Notes: generated by a model not told the origin, from the letters alone. A stretch of 64,000 nucleotides of DNA from Solen grandis (GCA_021229015.1 CM037781.1:63670227-63734226), one strand, 5' to 3'. Shown: positions 22,061 to 34,470, counted from the first letter of the stretch. A program made the numbers and translations.

Positions 22061-23635
22061 ATGGCCAAAATAGAAGATAAAGAACAGCCTAGAGTAATGA
22101 ATGAAATTCATATAGAATCAGACTTAACAGAAGAAGAAAGTCAACATATTCGGAAACTACTTATGAAGCATCAACATATATTTTCAAAAAGCAATACTGA
22201 TATTGGATTCTACAAACATATGCCCCATAGAATATATCTGACTGATGAAACTCCTTTCTAACAAAGACACAGAAGAATTCCCCCAGTAATGATTGACGAA
22301 GTTCGAGACCATCTTGAACAACTGTTAGCAGCAGGCGTTATTCAAAAAATCAAAATCTCCATTCGCATCTAATGTTGTATTGGTACGCAAGAAAAATGGA
22401 ACATTAAGGATGTATGTAGACTACAGGATGTTAAATCAGAGAACAGTAAAAGATGCATACGCTCTACCAAGAATCGAGGAAGTCTTTGATTGCTTACATG
22501 GATCAAAAATCTTCAGTGTGATAGATATGAAAAGCGGATATCATCAAATACCTATGGAAGAATCACATAAAGGACGTACAGCATTTACCGTTGGCGCTCT
22601 TGGATTTTATGAATACACCAAAATGCTTTTGGCTTATCAAATAGTCCTGCAACATACCAAAGAATTATGGAAGAAATATTAGGCGATTACAACATGAAGA
22701 TCTGTGTCATTTATCTCGATGCACTTATCATATTTTCTGAAAGTTTTGAACAACATCTTCAAATATTAGATTTAGTTCTCACCCGTCTTCAAGAAAATAG
22801 TCTTAAACTTTCAGCAGACATGTGTTATTTTCTTCAGAAAAATAAGTCAAATTTCTAGGACACATTGTCAGTGAAAATGGTGTTGAATCCGGCCATGAAG
22901 ATAGAGAAAGTGAAGAATTGGCCAAAACCTTCGAACGCAGATGAGCTTAGGATTTTTTTCGCCTTTGCCGGCTATTATAGACGTTTTATCAAGGACTTCT
23001 CGAAAATCACAAGACCACTCAATGAACATCTTCCCCCTACTATGTCTAAGAAAAACAGCAAATCACATAAGAAAGCATGGAAATGGACGGAAATAGAGCA
23101 AATAACGTTTGACAAACTTAAAGATATTCTAACATCACCACCTGTACTTGCATATCCAAACTTTCAGAAACCTGTTGAACTTCATATAGACGCTTGTACA
23201 AAAGGGCTTGGAAATGTTTTATACCAACAAGATGATACTGGGAAAAAGAAACCTGTAGCTTTTGCCAGCCGTAGATTATCAAGATCTGAACGGAATTATC
23301 CAGCATTTAAATTAGAATTCTTATCTTTAAAATGGACCGTCACTGAAAAAATCAGCGATTATTTAATTGGAAACCACTTCGTAGTTTATACGGACAACAA
23401 CCCATTAATACATGTCTTGACAACTGCAAAACTTGGTGCAACTGGGCAACGATGGGCTTCTGCTCTTGCAGGTTACAACTTTGACATTATTTATAGACCA
23501 GGGTTACGAAATGCAGATGCGGACGGAATGTCACGTTATCCCCATGAACAGTCAGGAGACAACGATGGCGAATACATCAAACTAGACAACAATACAGTCA
23601 AGGCAATATGTGGTGCTGTTCAGCAATCAATATAG
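22061..23635 (+). pseudogene. Second Gypsy element: reverse transcriptase / RNase H
   Basis: Reading frames 22061-22261, 22380-22682, 22667-22858 and 22865-23635 cover RT and RNase H. Recognisable blocks are VVLVRKKNGTLRMYVDYRML, SVIDMKSGYHQIPMEE, the active-site region IYLDALIIFSESFEQHL (second Asp of YxDD replaced by Ala), the post-palm block FFAFAGYYRRFIKDFSKITR, and RNase H (LHIDACTKGLGNVLYQ, RLSRSERNYPAFKLE, VYTDNNPLIHVL, NADADGMSR). At least three frameshifts and the YLDA change make the enzyme inactive. Confidence 0.88.
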
Positions 23636-23819
23636 TTGAAGCTACAGAATCACCTGGTGTACCTATGGCACAGATGGAAATAAGAGATATCAGGAAACAT
23701 CAGAGAGAAGATAAAACGATAGGAAAATGTGTCAGCGACAATAGACAAATGATTACCAAAGAACATATATTATTCAAAAGAAGACATGACTATGAAAAAG
23801 AATTTCAATCATTTTAAAA

Positions 23820-24770
23820 TCATCAGAGGAGTTTTATATCGAGAAATCTATGAGAACGATCAAAAGGTACAACAGTTAGTTTTACCTTCTATATAGAGGA
23901 AGATGACATTACAAGGACTACATGACGACATCGGCCACCCAGGTAGAGATAGAACCATGTCACTCCTTCGTTAGAGATTCTTTTGGATCGGGATGTCAGT
24001 TGACGTGGAAAAATGGACCAGTAACTGCCAGAGATGCATTAGAAGGAAATCTTCTACCAACATACGTGCACCGTTGGTTAACATAGTTACTACATACCCA
24101 CTAGAGATGGTCTGCATGGACTTTTTGACTTTTAAGCCATCAAAAGGAGGAGTTTCTAATATTCTTGTCGTTACAGACCATTTTACAAAATACACTTTTG
24201 CCATCCCTACAAAAAATCAAACGGCAAAAACAACTGCAGAATGTTTCTATGAACAGTTTATAGTACATTATGGGATACCTACCAAAATACTAACAGATCA
24301 GGGAGCAAATTTTGAGTCGCAGCTTATGAAAGAGCTTTGTCAAATTATGGGAATCGAAAAATCGAGAACAACCATTTTCCGACCTAGTTGCATTATCAGA
24401 GCACTATAACCGCATATTACTTAACATGCTTGGAATCCTTGAGCCTGAAAAGAAATTAGATTATCTCCCTTCTCTTGTGTATGCATATAACTGCACTAGA
24501 CACGAAACGACAAAATTTTCGCCATTTCAATTGATGTTCGGTAGGACACCTAAATTACCTGTGGATACAGTATTTGAAACAGAAGTAGGAGATAACAAAC
24601 ATACAAGTGATGAATACATTAAACAATTATTAAAACATTTAATAACCTCTAGAGACATCGTTAACAAATATGTTAACCAAGCTAGATTAAAACAGAAAGA
24701 ACAATATGATAAAAAAGCCGAGGCTTCAAAGATCAATTTAGGAGATACACTTTTAGCAAAGATATTTTAG
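23820..24770 (+). pseudogene. Second Gypsy element: integrase
   Basis: An H2C2 region (LHDDIGHPGRDRT, then SNCQRC at about 24030) precedes the core. The core carries Asp in VCMDFLTF, Asp in LTDQGANFES (about 24295) and, one frame over, Glu in SEHYNRILLNML (about 24405). A frameshift near 24390 splits the core. The C-terminal part (YDKKAEASKINLGDTLLAKI) resembles the GPY/F region. Stops near 23816, 23897 and 23974 also interrupt it. Confidence 0.8.
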
Positions 24771-25580
24771 TTTGATGGTAAACATAAGATATCTAACAAA
24801 TTCGAAGATGAAACCTATAAGGTGGTCCAACAACCAAATTTTGATATTCCGGTTTACGTGATAGAGTGACCAGATGGAAAGAGGAGGACATTAAACAGAA
24901 ACCATTTGCTACTAATCGGTAAGAAAGAAACTGGTATAAGCAAGGGAGAAGAAAAGATCATAGATCAAGTTAAACCTACTCCAAAACCTAGGAAGAGGAC
25001 AGAGAAGACTGATCGGAAGATACAGGAGAAAGAGAATAGAAGAGATAGTGAAAGATTTGAAAAGTGACGTCACAGTTAGTAATGAGACAGATGAAGAGGA
25101 GTCAGAAGAAGAATATGTGTCATATGCATATCATAGTGGGGACGCCCATTCTTCTGAGCAAGTGAATAAAATTGAAGAAACATTGGAAACTTTCGAAGAG
25201 AATAATGCAGCGATTGATAGTTCGACTGATTATCACTCCCCAGAATTAGAAGGAAATGTGGTGACTGAAGAAGAACCGGACGGACTTAACGAGCAAGTTC
25301 AAGAACATACACAAGATGACGAACCTGAGAAATTGGAGAAACAGTTGAAACTCCAATGGAAAAAGAAGAAATTAAAGAAAGGCCACCTCCAAAGCCACTT
25401 AGACGTTCTACAAGGAAAAAAGAGAAACCAAAGAGGATGGAATCATACTATTGCCATCAGATGTTTTCTAGGCCGGTTGATACCAGGGTGGACACATTAA
25501 ATAAACTTCTGGAATCGGGTATATTGAATACCGTGACCCCTGACATGGCTAATAAACTCTGGAAAGCAGTGATGCAATGA
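24771..25580 (+). pseudogene. Second Gypsy element: acidic Pol C-terminal tail
   Basis: From 25048 an open frame encodes a very acidic region (NETDEEESEEEYVSYAY). In the neighbouring frame it ends in a basic PPPKPLRRSTRKKEKP segment and a short tail to 25580. Basic RRSTR segments near the Pol C-terminus are common in Gypsy elements. Frame changes near 24840 and 25370 separate the parts. Confidence 0.55.
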
Positions 25581-26020
25581 AATGTGCAACAAATATGATT
25601 ATATTTAGTATGTACCTATAATACTGAGATTCAAATTGACTTGATTTTAATATTATGTATATATATATTTTATATTTGTCATCACTTACACTCGTTTGTA
25701 TTTTATTTGTAGGGACACAAATTTTCTTTTCAAGGAGGCGGAGGAATTGAAGAGATGATACTGCCACATAGTTAACATTTGCTAGATTTAGAATGGTAAA
25801 TTGAGGTAAATAGAGCAAATAATTAGTTTTATTTTAAGTTTTCTTTACAGGTTGCAGCTTTTATTAAAGACTTGCTGTATGGAAAGGTATGTTAGTGAAC
25901 CAACATTAATAATTTGTAAAAATGTATTATTATAGGTTTATAGTATAATTAAAACTTGAGTCCCTGTAAAACTTTCATTATTTTCTATTTTTAGGTTACG
26001 AATGACGAGACGTCATTCTA

Positions 26021-26033
26021 GAAACCGGGGGAG
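26021..26033 (+). other. Polypurine tract of the second Gypsy element
   Basis: GAAACCGGGGGAG lies immediately before TATGTAGCAG, the start of the 3' LTR. Confidence 0.7.
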
Positions 26034-26035
26034 TA

Positions 26036-26977
26036 TGTAGCAGAACCGATTTTTATCATTATATATTCCGTATTTTGATACATTGAACCCCTTCCAGAAC
26101 CTGTCGCTTTAATATCTCCGTCGACCTTGACACTTTGTTTCTTTTGTGTGGATATGGGTGTGTCCTTCTAATTTTAAAAATTCTCGTGCACGGGAAACCT
26201 GTTCTTTGTCTTTGTGTATAGTTTCCCGCGCTTTGTGAGTATATCACAATAGCGAGGCGAGAGTTTGTTCAGTGGGTGGTTAGTCGTCAGCTGGGAGTGA
26301 CAAACTCTTCTCAGACATCTTGGCATTAAGCAGTGATAGGCAGATCCCTTTGTAAACGCATATCTTAGGTATGGTATTAGTCGCTGTTTGTGATATTTCG
26401 TTATTCTTTTAATTCGGTTTTGAAATAGTTTCCGTGTGTATGTCACATGTGCAATGAATTATATTTTCCGATCGGATTGAATTTATCTATCAGTTTGTCC
26501 CATCATTCTTCTTAACAACGTGCATGTATGTTTTGGGTATTTGGTTTACAGTTCACTATTGGCACGTGAGAGAGTGACGGGAGACGAGCGCAGATTTTAG
26601 GTACGGGACTCGATCTCACAGATCGGTATGTAATGTAATGTATTGTAGTATGATATATTTGAGATGCGTGTAAACCAAATATTTTGCATGTTGCCAAGTC
26701 AAGAGAGCCAGCCTCAATATTCGGTAAAAAAATGACTATTGTGATGATTAACACTATGCAAATAAAAAATTATTTTAACTTATTTTCGTTAGGATGAACT
26801 AAGACAAATAAAAAAATGTAATGGTATTTGTCAGTATATTGTTTTAAATGTTAAACTTGGATCTTGAAATTTATATGAATATATATGAATATATAAATGT
26901 ATTTTAGTTATATGTAAATTTCAGATCTGTGAGTGTCAATAAAATATAGAGAACTATCCGGAGTTAGTTGTGGCACA
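26036..26977 (+). repeat. 3' LTR of the second Gypsy element
   Basis: It starts TGTAGCAG after the polypurine tract and appears to end ...GTGGCACA near 26977, with a polyadenylation-type CAATAAAATA at about 26938. No matching 5' LTR is visible upstream of 20221, so the right boundary is inferred. The 5' side may have been lost or displaced around the Tigger insertion. Confidence 0.55.
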
Positions 26978-27660
26978 GGTCGGCCGGGCCTCTATCACCT
27001 ATAAAGTACCGAAAACCAGATCTGTTTCATATATTCCCTTCATATGTAATAAGTTGTCAATGGTAATTGAAAACATTTTTTTAAATAACTATTCAAAACC
27101 AACAAAGTCAAATTATTATTTCCAAAATGGCATCTTCAGTTGTCTTTATAGAACTCAAGATGAGTCTGTCATGAGTATGGTGGACACAACGACCTATTAA
27201 ACAAAGACAGGAAACTCATGTGTAAAAGACAGAGGAAACTATTATTTTGTCACATGCAGGTCACTGAATTTTGCAACTGTCTAAAATGTATGGAAAAATC
27301 ACAAAGAACAAAAAACTTTCTTATAAAAGTATCATTTTTCTAGTGCAAGAAAATATTTTCAGCGTAATTAATTTTAAAAAATTCATTAAATGTTGATTTA
27401 AATTCAACCAGTGTAGATCTAGCTGAAAAACAACACAATCTACATATTTTTGTTCATGCAGGGGCTTCTGTATTTTACCTAAAACTTTTTTTTTTCTTTA
27501 CTATTTAATATTTTAAGTATCATTTTGAAGGTAATGTGTTGTTCTATTGCAAGAGATGAATTTCTTTCAAATATCTCAAATAGAATAGCAGAAATTTGCA
27601 AATGTGACTGTGTGAGATCTGGACAATCTGCCGCGTGATTTAAATTTTAGTGATTTTGAT
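26978..27660. other. AT-rich sequence without recognisable features
   Basis: No gene, long repeat or coding signature seen here beyond short A/T runs. Confidence 0.4.
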
Positions 27661-27669
27661 AACTTACCA

Positions 27670-28042
27670 ATCTTTGTGGAATAGATAGTAAAATATTTAA
27701 TCTTATTCGTTCGATGTACAGCAATGTTAAGTATCGGGTTTCTTTGACAGTAAAGTCGACTTATTTCAAGGTGAAATCACCTCCCCGATATTGTTCTCAT
27801 CATTCCTGATTGACATTGAGAATCATTTACACGAGAATCTGGAAAGTGGTGTCTCAATAGATCAAATATTTGTTGACCTTCTTTTGTTTGCGGATGATGC
27901 AGTTATTATTTCGGAAACTGAGGAAGGCTTACAGCTATCTTTGAATTCGTTAGAAAAATATTGCTTAGAATGGAAGTTAACTGTAAATACAGAACAGACC
28001 AAAATTGTAGTTTTCAGAAAAGGTGGTGTCTTAAATAATTAA
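27670..28042 (+). pseudogene. Non-LTR (LINE) reverse transcriptase fragment
   Basis: Encodes GIDSKIFNLIRSMYSN, then after a frame change SPILFSSFLIDIENHL, then the active-site block LLLFADDAVIISETEEGLQ and the downstream WKLTVNTEQTKIVVFRKGG. FADD and NxxKTKxxxF are typical of LINE RTs of jockey/CR1/RTE type. Only about 125 codons of the palm domain are present, with no endonuclease and no recognisable tail. The frame stops at TAA 28040. It is a dead 5'- and 3'-truncated copy. Confidence 0.8.
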
Positions 28043-29060
28043 AGCGCTGAAGACACTGAAGTTGTGTATGTCTCATATGAAAGAGTGCTTGAAGAGCTGC
28101 AAGTCGATCAACAATAATTAAATTCACTTTGATAAACAAAGAAATGCGACATTCCCGTTCTCTTAGCGCTATCGGAGCTTTGATTTGTATTCATGCAGTA
28201 CCTTATCTTCAACAGACTCTATTTAAAGATTGAAGTAATAATGCAAATTATCTGCACAGGTCAGAGGCTCCGAACTCATTTCGGATAGTAGACATACAGG
28301 TTTCCGTCATTTTTTAGTGTAAGAAATAACCCTTGAAGATATCTCAGGTCGATAGAATGATGTGATTATAAGTAAGTTACAATGATTTGTTTTGGACTTC
28401 ACATGCGTTATTGTAATATCCTAAAATGACCGAACGCTGCATATTTACTATCAAATTTATTTGCGAGCTACATTTGCGTCGAAACAAACAATATTTGTGC
28501 GCTTGGTAAAGTGATCACGTGATAAAAACAGTTACATCATTCGATTGCAGTTACATCAGCATAGAAAAATAAGTCCTATACTTTTTTCATGTCGCAGGCG
28601 ATTTTTCTAGCCTGGAAGTATTTATTGTTTGACACAGCATTGATTTTTCAGCATTTTTGCTTAATTCTAGTATACCTATGTTGTAGAGATGTATACAATT
28701 GTTCGATCATATTTACACTATTGAGAGGTTATTCAGTTTTAAATCTAGGAGAACCTGGGTTGAAACCGTAGTACTAGAGTTGGTGTGACTGACGTCACAC
28801 GCAACTAAAAACTGTTGAATCCCCATAAAAAGAAGAAAGTATAAGAGAAGGCACGGATCCCCTTTGGGGTCTAACGCACTTTGGGTTCTGACTGTATTCC
28901 CACAAACATATTTCGTCGATCTAGATGGCTAAGTGCCTAGACTCATGCCATGGCCATTACGAACCAAAGTCCTTTAAAATGGAACTGATCAAGTACAACT
29001 GTAGTACGTAAGAAAACGGGGAGAATAAAGGTCTGTTTTACGTACATTAAAAAGAGCAAA
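28043..29060. other. Unassigned sequence
   Basis: No convincing coding or repeat structure seen. A TGACGTCA (CRE-like) site occurs at about 28789-28796. Confidence 0.35.
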
Positions 29061-29069
29061 CATAATGTG

Positions 29070-29325
29070 TTTTTTTTTTTTTAAAAAAAATTTTAATTTT
29101 TTTTTAAAAAAAAAGGAACCTCATTGTGCTAAACGAACGTATCGAACATAATGTGAACGTTTTCAATCATTATTTGACGTATTTTAAAATTACGTGAAAA
29201 ATGGATACAACCTCATTGTGCTAAACGAACGTATCGAACATAATGTGAACTTTTTCAATCATTATTTGACGTTTTTAAAATACGTGAAAAATGGATACAA
29301 CCTCATTGTGCTAAACGAACGTATC
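29070..29325. repeat. Tandem repeat, 90-92-bp unit, about 2.3 copies, preceded by a T/A foldback
   Basis: Units begin AACCTCATTGTGCTAAACGA at 29117, 29209 and 29299. Each contains GAACATAATGTGAAC and GACGT...TACGTGAAAAATGGATAC. The stretch 29072-29115 is long T and A runs that can fold back on each other. Confidence 0.85.
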
Positions 29326-29743
29326 GATTGGCTTTGTTATTTTTACCAATGGTAATTTAGCATCTACATATCCTCAACTATCCCGCAGACGAATAGCAAA
29401 ATTACCCAGAGGGCCTTTGTTTTTATCTGTTTTTATTCTGTTCTTTTACATACCACATAGTTGAATTTATCGAGGGAGATAATCCATGCATGTACGATTT
29501 ATCCAGTGGTATACATACAAGATGGCGGCGGACGAAAGTTTTCAAAGCGTTAGTATTTGAACAAAAAAATAAAATTACAACTACGCGTTACCGTAGAGCT
29601 CGCTCCGCGAGCCGGGCATTCGGTCTGTCTCGAGCTGCGCTCGCTTTTATCATAAAAATTCGATTACAGCGACTTTTAAAAGTTTTCACTGTTCTCATTA
29701 TAGTCAGAGATTTTAATTATCTAATGTAGACTAGCTTCCTGCA

Positions 29744-30590
29744 TAGGCGTAGCGCCCATAACGCACACTACGCACGTGCGTATTAAAAATCTGCGACCGA
29801 ATCACAAACCGTATCATCTAATTATTTAATATTTGCAATTTGAACTGGAAAAAAAAATTCATATTTGAATAATCAATTGAAACACGATTGATCATGATCA
29901 GCCCTTCATAGAATCGAATATACAAACGCACTTACAAAGGCCGGTCACTTTGTCCGACTTAGTCGAAAGGAAGAGCAAACTGTTGTTGAGTTTGTCTCCA
30001 CTGCTTACAGAAAGACCATGCAGAGAGACAGACAGGCATTGACTTCTATTATTGAAGCCATACTTCTCTGTGGTCGTCAAAATATAGCGATGCGTGGAAA
30101 ATCTGATGACAATTCAGGCAATGTTAGAGCTCTCATCAACTTCTGCGCAAAAGCAGACAGTGTTCTTAAAGAACATATTGATACTGTCCCAAATCATGCT
30201 CGGTACACGAGTCCCCATGTTCAGAACGAATTTATAGCCTAGCGTTATGTGGAAAACAAATTTCAGAATCCATTATTCAGCGTTGTAAAAACGCTAATTT
30301 TTTCACAGTTTTGGCAGATGAATCTGCAGATGTAAGTAATATAGAACAATTTGTATTTTGCATACGCTATATTGATCGTAAAAGTTCGGGTTAGCACGTG
30401 GCTCGTGAGGAGTTCTTTTCATTCGTGGCAAGCGAAAGCACAACAGGCGAGGTGTTGCATGCTCTTCTGACTGATGAGATACGTAAGAACAATCTCGACC
30501 CACACATAATTGTAGGTAAAGGCTACGACGTAGCTGGGAACATGTCAGGTAGGATTCGTGGCTCACAAGCAAGGTTTTCGTAGGATTATC
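29744..30590 (+). pseudogene. hAT-family (DUF4371 / ZMYM1-like) transposase fragment with left TIR
   Basis: From about 29920 the translated sequence matches the DUF4371 region of ZMYM1-like hAT transposases: FVSTAYRKTMQRDRQAL, EAILLCGRQNIAMRGKSDD, LKEHIDTVPNHARYTSPHVQ, ADESADVSNIEQF, FVASESTTGEVLHALL and IVGKGYDVAGNMSGRIRGSQ. A stop at about 30239, frame changes near 30250 and 30390, and loss of everything after the GYD block show it is dead. About 170 bp upstream, CATAGGCGTAGCGCCC (29744) looks like a hAT-type terminal repeat. A matching right end was not found. Confidence 0.75.
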
Positions 30591-30730
30591 CGAGTGCTAA
30601 ATATATACACTGTTGATAACCAATGTAGTTAATCTACAGTCACAGTAACTTCAAAACCAAAGTAACAAAATATAAGAAAAAAAATAAAAACTCACAATAC
30701 ATAAAATTACAAAAACAAGGAAAAATTCTA

Positions 30731-30740
<10 letters not shown>

Positions 30741-30764
<24 letters not shown>

Positions 30765-30765
30765 A
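30741..30765. repeat. (CA)n microsatellite
   Basis: An uninterrupted run of about 12 CA units. Confidence 0.9.
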
Positions 30766-31440
30766 CACAGACAAACTGTCGAGGGGAAATTTGTGAATGA
30801 TTATTGTTCATCACGGCCTGAAGAGACCATCTTAGAGGTCGAAACAGTTTAATGTTTTCAAGAGCTATACATTGGACTATAGAATTTCAAGTGTCCAATG
30901 GTTGAGTTTATTAGAGGATAAACTATTTTAAGAGTGTAAGATATTTCTTGACGTGAGGTCGACAGCCCGTGTTTCATTAACTTTGATTTAATAGTTGGCA
31001 ACTTGGGGTTAAAACCTACCAAAATTGTTTTTGCTGTTGTTGCTATTTCTTAAAAAAGGAATATAAATTACATATAAATATATCGAAAATATTGCCCAGG
31101 ACACGCCAGAAGCCACCATTTCATTTCTATATTCTCAAATTTCGGAGGTCCCCCGAACCCCCACCTGTGGGAGGGGATACCCCTCCCCATACCCTCCCCG
31201 TGTGCGTATAAATGTTTTCAGTCTGGCTATGCCTATGCCTGTTATATGGTCGGTGGAATCTAATTTATCAAGGACTGACCTATTGTCATGCCCTTCGTTC
31301 TTGAACCGCGTGCGTATATACACATCTTTGATTGACGACATAACTTTTTGTGTATCTGTGCTTTGTTTATTTAGAGTTTGCCCACAATTTCTATCCAATC
31401 AGTGAGCCCGAAATTTCAAATTCCTGGTCGACTTAGTATT

Positions 31441-31695
31441 AATATATTTTGACCATGATTGCAGTATTTTTCAAAATTTTCAATCGGTATATAATGGGTA
31501 ACCTTGTATATACCGCCAATCTTTATGCGCATGCGTGTAGAGATGGACTTGGATAGTATGGAATTATGTTTTGACGTTACTATCCAAGTCCATCTCTACA
31601 CGCATGCGCACAAAGATTGGCGGTATATACAAGGTTACCCATTATAAACCGATCAAAAATTTTGAAAAATACTGCAATCATGGTCAAAATATAAT
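31441..31695. repeat. Foldback: 118-bp inverted repeat with 19-bp loop
   Basis: The arm 31441-31558 is nearly perfectly complementary to 31578-31695. Both contain TAGAGATGGACTTGGATAGT or its complement and a CGCATGCG core. A transcript would form a long near-perfect hairpin. Confidence 0.9.
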
Positions 31696-31701
31696 TCCAT
31701 A
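31557..31701 (+). mobile_element. MITE, 145 bp, TATGGAATTAT termini
   Basis: It begins TATGGAATTATGTTTTGAC and ends TCAAAATATAATTCCATA, giving terminal inverted repeats of about 18 bp. A direct copy occurs at 31858-32025. Confidence 0.7.
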
Positions 31702-31743
31702 CATTAAAGTTTATTTTTATTACTGAAATTAATGAAATAAGTA

Positions 31744-31850
31744 TAGGTTAATATTTGTTATCGAGGGCTTAACAAATTAAATGGCTCAAGCTCGGCGCAG
31801 CCGAGCGGGCGGTTTAACTTGTTAAACCCTCGATAACAAACATTAACCTA
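31744..31850. repeat. Hairpin between the two MITE copies
   Basis: TAGGTTAATATTTGTTATCG (31744) pairs with CGATAACAAACATTAACCTA (31831-31850), with further internal pairing of TTAACAA/TTGTTAA and CTCGGC/GCCGAG. Confidence 0.85.
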
Positions 31851-31857
31851 CTTAATA

Positions 31858-32025
31858 TATGGAATTATGTTTTGACGTTACTATCCAAGTCCACCTCTAC
31901 ACGCATGCGCACAAAGATTGGCGGTATATACAATGTTACCCGTTAAACCAAGTGGTTTAACGAGTTAAACCCATCGAAAATTTTGAAAAATACTGCAATC
32001 TCATTGGTCAAAATATAATTCCATA
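31858..32025 (+). mobile_element. Second MITE copy, 168 bp, same termini
   Basis: The same TATGGAATTAT...ATAATTCCATA ends and nearly the same interior as 31557-31701, with an extra block GTTAAACCAAGTGGTTTAAC that is itself palindromic. Confidence 0.7.
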
Positions 32026-33200
32026 TATTAACATGTTTTCTTTTGACATGTTGTACTTGTTACAAAAAATGCAGATTTAAATGAGAAATTGATGAAATGC
32101 AAATGCACTGGCAGATGGTTTGACGGATATCGTGTTTGCAGCGTTTCATTAGGTCACGTGACCATGGGAATCCATGTGACCGGCTATTTTTCGTAACATA
32201 CAATGTTTCGCTATACATGTTTTTTGTTTCGCTATACACGCTCTTACAATTATTGTGAAATTTTTCTTCAATATACTAGGTAGATAATGCGAAATAACTA
32301 ATTATAAAGTGCAATTATTTGTTCACTTACAGCGTGATGGTGGTATCCCTTCTATTTCATCTTGTCATCCAGTCTGTTTTGATAACAGTTTAAAACACGA
32401 GTTTCAGCGAAATCATGCTTTGTACCTACTTACACTCGAAACTAACATCACTTGATCTATTTTAGTAACGGGTTGAACCCTTGTTAATTTCAGTACGCAG
32501 CATAAAACCTCTTTCTTTTTTCTTTCTTTCTCTCTCATATATATTCTTGTCTCGTTCCGCTTTTGTACTGTGAAAAGGAAACTTTAATCTTTATTTTTAA
32601 TATTATATACTGTACATGTATAAATGCGTATGTGTATGTACATTATTGTATACTTGAATGAAAATAGTAGAATAGAAATAGCGCTGCAAATAGGTGAATC
32701 TACATTAAACCGCACTACCTAAACTTGTATTTGAAACCACAATATTACTACTGTACCTTGGAATTTCATTGTTCTCTCTCTGATCCCCCTCTCAAACTCC
32801 ATCTTCTCTTACTCTTTTCTTCACTTATTTTCTGATATCCCATCTTTAAAAACCAAGCTAGATTGCAATAATATATTTCTTACCGGAACGATTATATTTA
32901 CTATTTTGTTCCTTTGTACAAAACCTGCCCAAAACCTCTTGTTGTATCAAAATGATACCTGAGTGGAATAAATGATATGTTCTGTTCTGTTCTGTTAAGG
33001 TTCGAAATTAGGTCATATATTTTAGCAGCAATGACTGTTTGTGGGTTTGGGTGGTTGGGAATACGGATATTTTAAGGAATTTTACAAATGAAATTATTAC
33101 ACATGAATGTAAGTAAAGACTGTATTTAATAAGAATTTTCTTTTTTTATAACAGACTTGATTTTCACAATTTTATTTTGTAAAAAATATATGTTATAGAT
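32026..33200. other. Unassigned sequence, possible retroposon 3' end near 32998
   Basis: No ORF. GGAATAAATGATATGTTCTGT at about 32969, followed by repeated TTCTG units, resembles the 3' tail of a LINE or SINE (polyadenylation-like signal then short tandem repeats). Confidence 0.35.
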
Positions 33201-33733
33201 TTGCTTTCTATGAGGTTCGAGAACTGGTCAGACCTCCGTAAGTACGGGACTTAAAGCCGTAGGCGCCTGTACAATGTCGACCAGACCATCATCCATACTG
33301 TGGTAGGTATAGGCCGCTCGTGTAAAAGGCTAACAAATTGCGATCATGGTCCATCAAGTGATCGTTGGAACTTTATAGGAAATGCAAGCGTTTTATAACC
33401 TGAGAGCAAAACGGTCTATAACTCCAAGTCAATGGATGCTTGCATCTGCACTGCAGATGAAGTCTGTTTGAAGGACCATGATTATAATTTAATTGTGGAT
33501 GGATTACCTTAAAGCCGCATAGGCTGGAGCCAGTCTCTAACTATACAGTCGGGTCATCTAATACTTAACGAACATGAGATGGTATAGCCCGGCCTATAAA
33601 GTTGGTAGCCTAAGGGCTCCGGGCAGAGGATTTGTCGGTCACAACCACCCATAGATTTTTCTGGACGGTATTCAGTATTGTATATACATTACTATTATTA
33701 AGTACTTTATATTAGTTGTTGTTGTTGTATTGG

Positions 33734-33970
33734 GGTTTACCGTCGCTACGATAGTATTTCAATCATATAGCGACGTCCAGCTAATTACAGGTGGAGGAAG
33801 ACCCCGAGTACACAGAGGTACCCGGGTAGAACCACCGACCTACCGCAAGCCAGCTGGAAGGCTTCCTCACATGAAAAATCCGAAGTCCCAACCGGGATTC
33901 AAACCCACAGCGGTGAAGGGCTGAGAGATTTGTAGTCCACGACTGTAACCGCTCGGCCACGGCGGCCCCC
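33734..33970 (-). repeat. tRNA-derived SINE, near full length
   Basis: On the minus strand the head reads GCCGTGGCCGAGCGGTTA (box A type) and then GGGTTTGAATCCCGG (box B), like a Leu/Ser-type tRNA. The non-tRNA body follows and is shared with 11696-11899. Confidence 0.8.
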
Positions 33971-34470
33971 TGTATGTCAAATTAAAATGGATTTTCACTT
34001 CCCTTAGCGCATGTGCAAATTGGTATTGCAGCCGAATGTAAAGCTGTGATTGTAATAATCTTAAGTGACCGATATTTTTCTATGTGATTGTTTGGGGGTA
34101 TCAAATACGTGATTTGTGCTTGTTTTAAATAGTTTCCAGTGTAATTAATCATATCTAGTAAGTTATTAGTCAGTAGATGTTAGTATTTTAATGATGTTTT
34201 TATACATATAGGCTATTACCTACTTATCGCTTCGCTCGTCGGTCTGGACATTGCACATTTCATGTCTTCAGCATGTAATTAAACATAGTAAGTTTAATTA
34301 TTACATGATGGGTGAGATAAGTAATGCGTATTGTTTATCTTGTTAATATGTAATCATAATAATTATAAAGAACGCTTGGTGTAGTTAATACAGTAAAATT
34401 GCCTGTGTAGTGCTGCTGTTTTGATAAGTAATTACCTATAAATAGCCTTATTTTCACCTTCGTTACATTT

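Noticed and set aside
25549..26754. Minus-strand ORFs over the second LTR
   Set aside because: Short, AT-rich, no conserved motif; they overlap LTR sequence.
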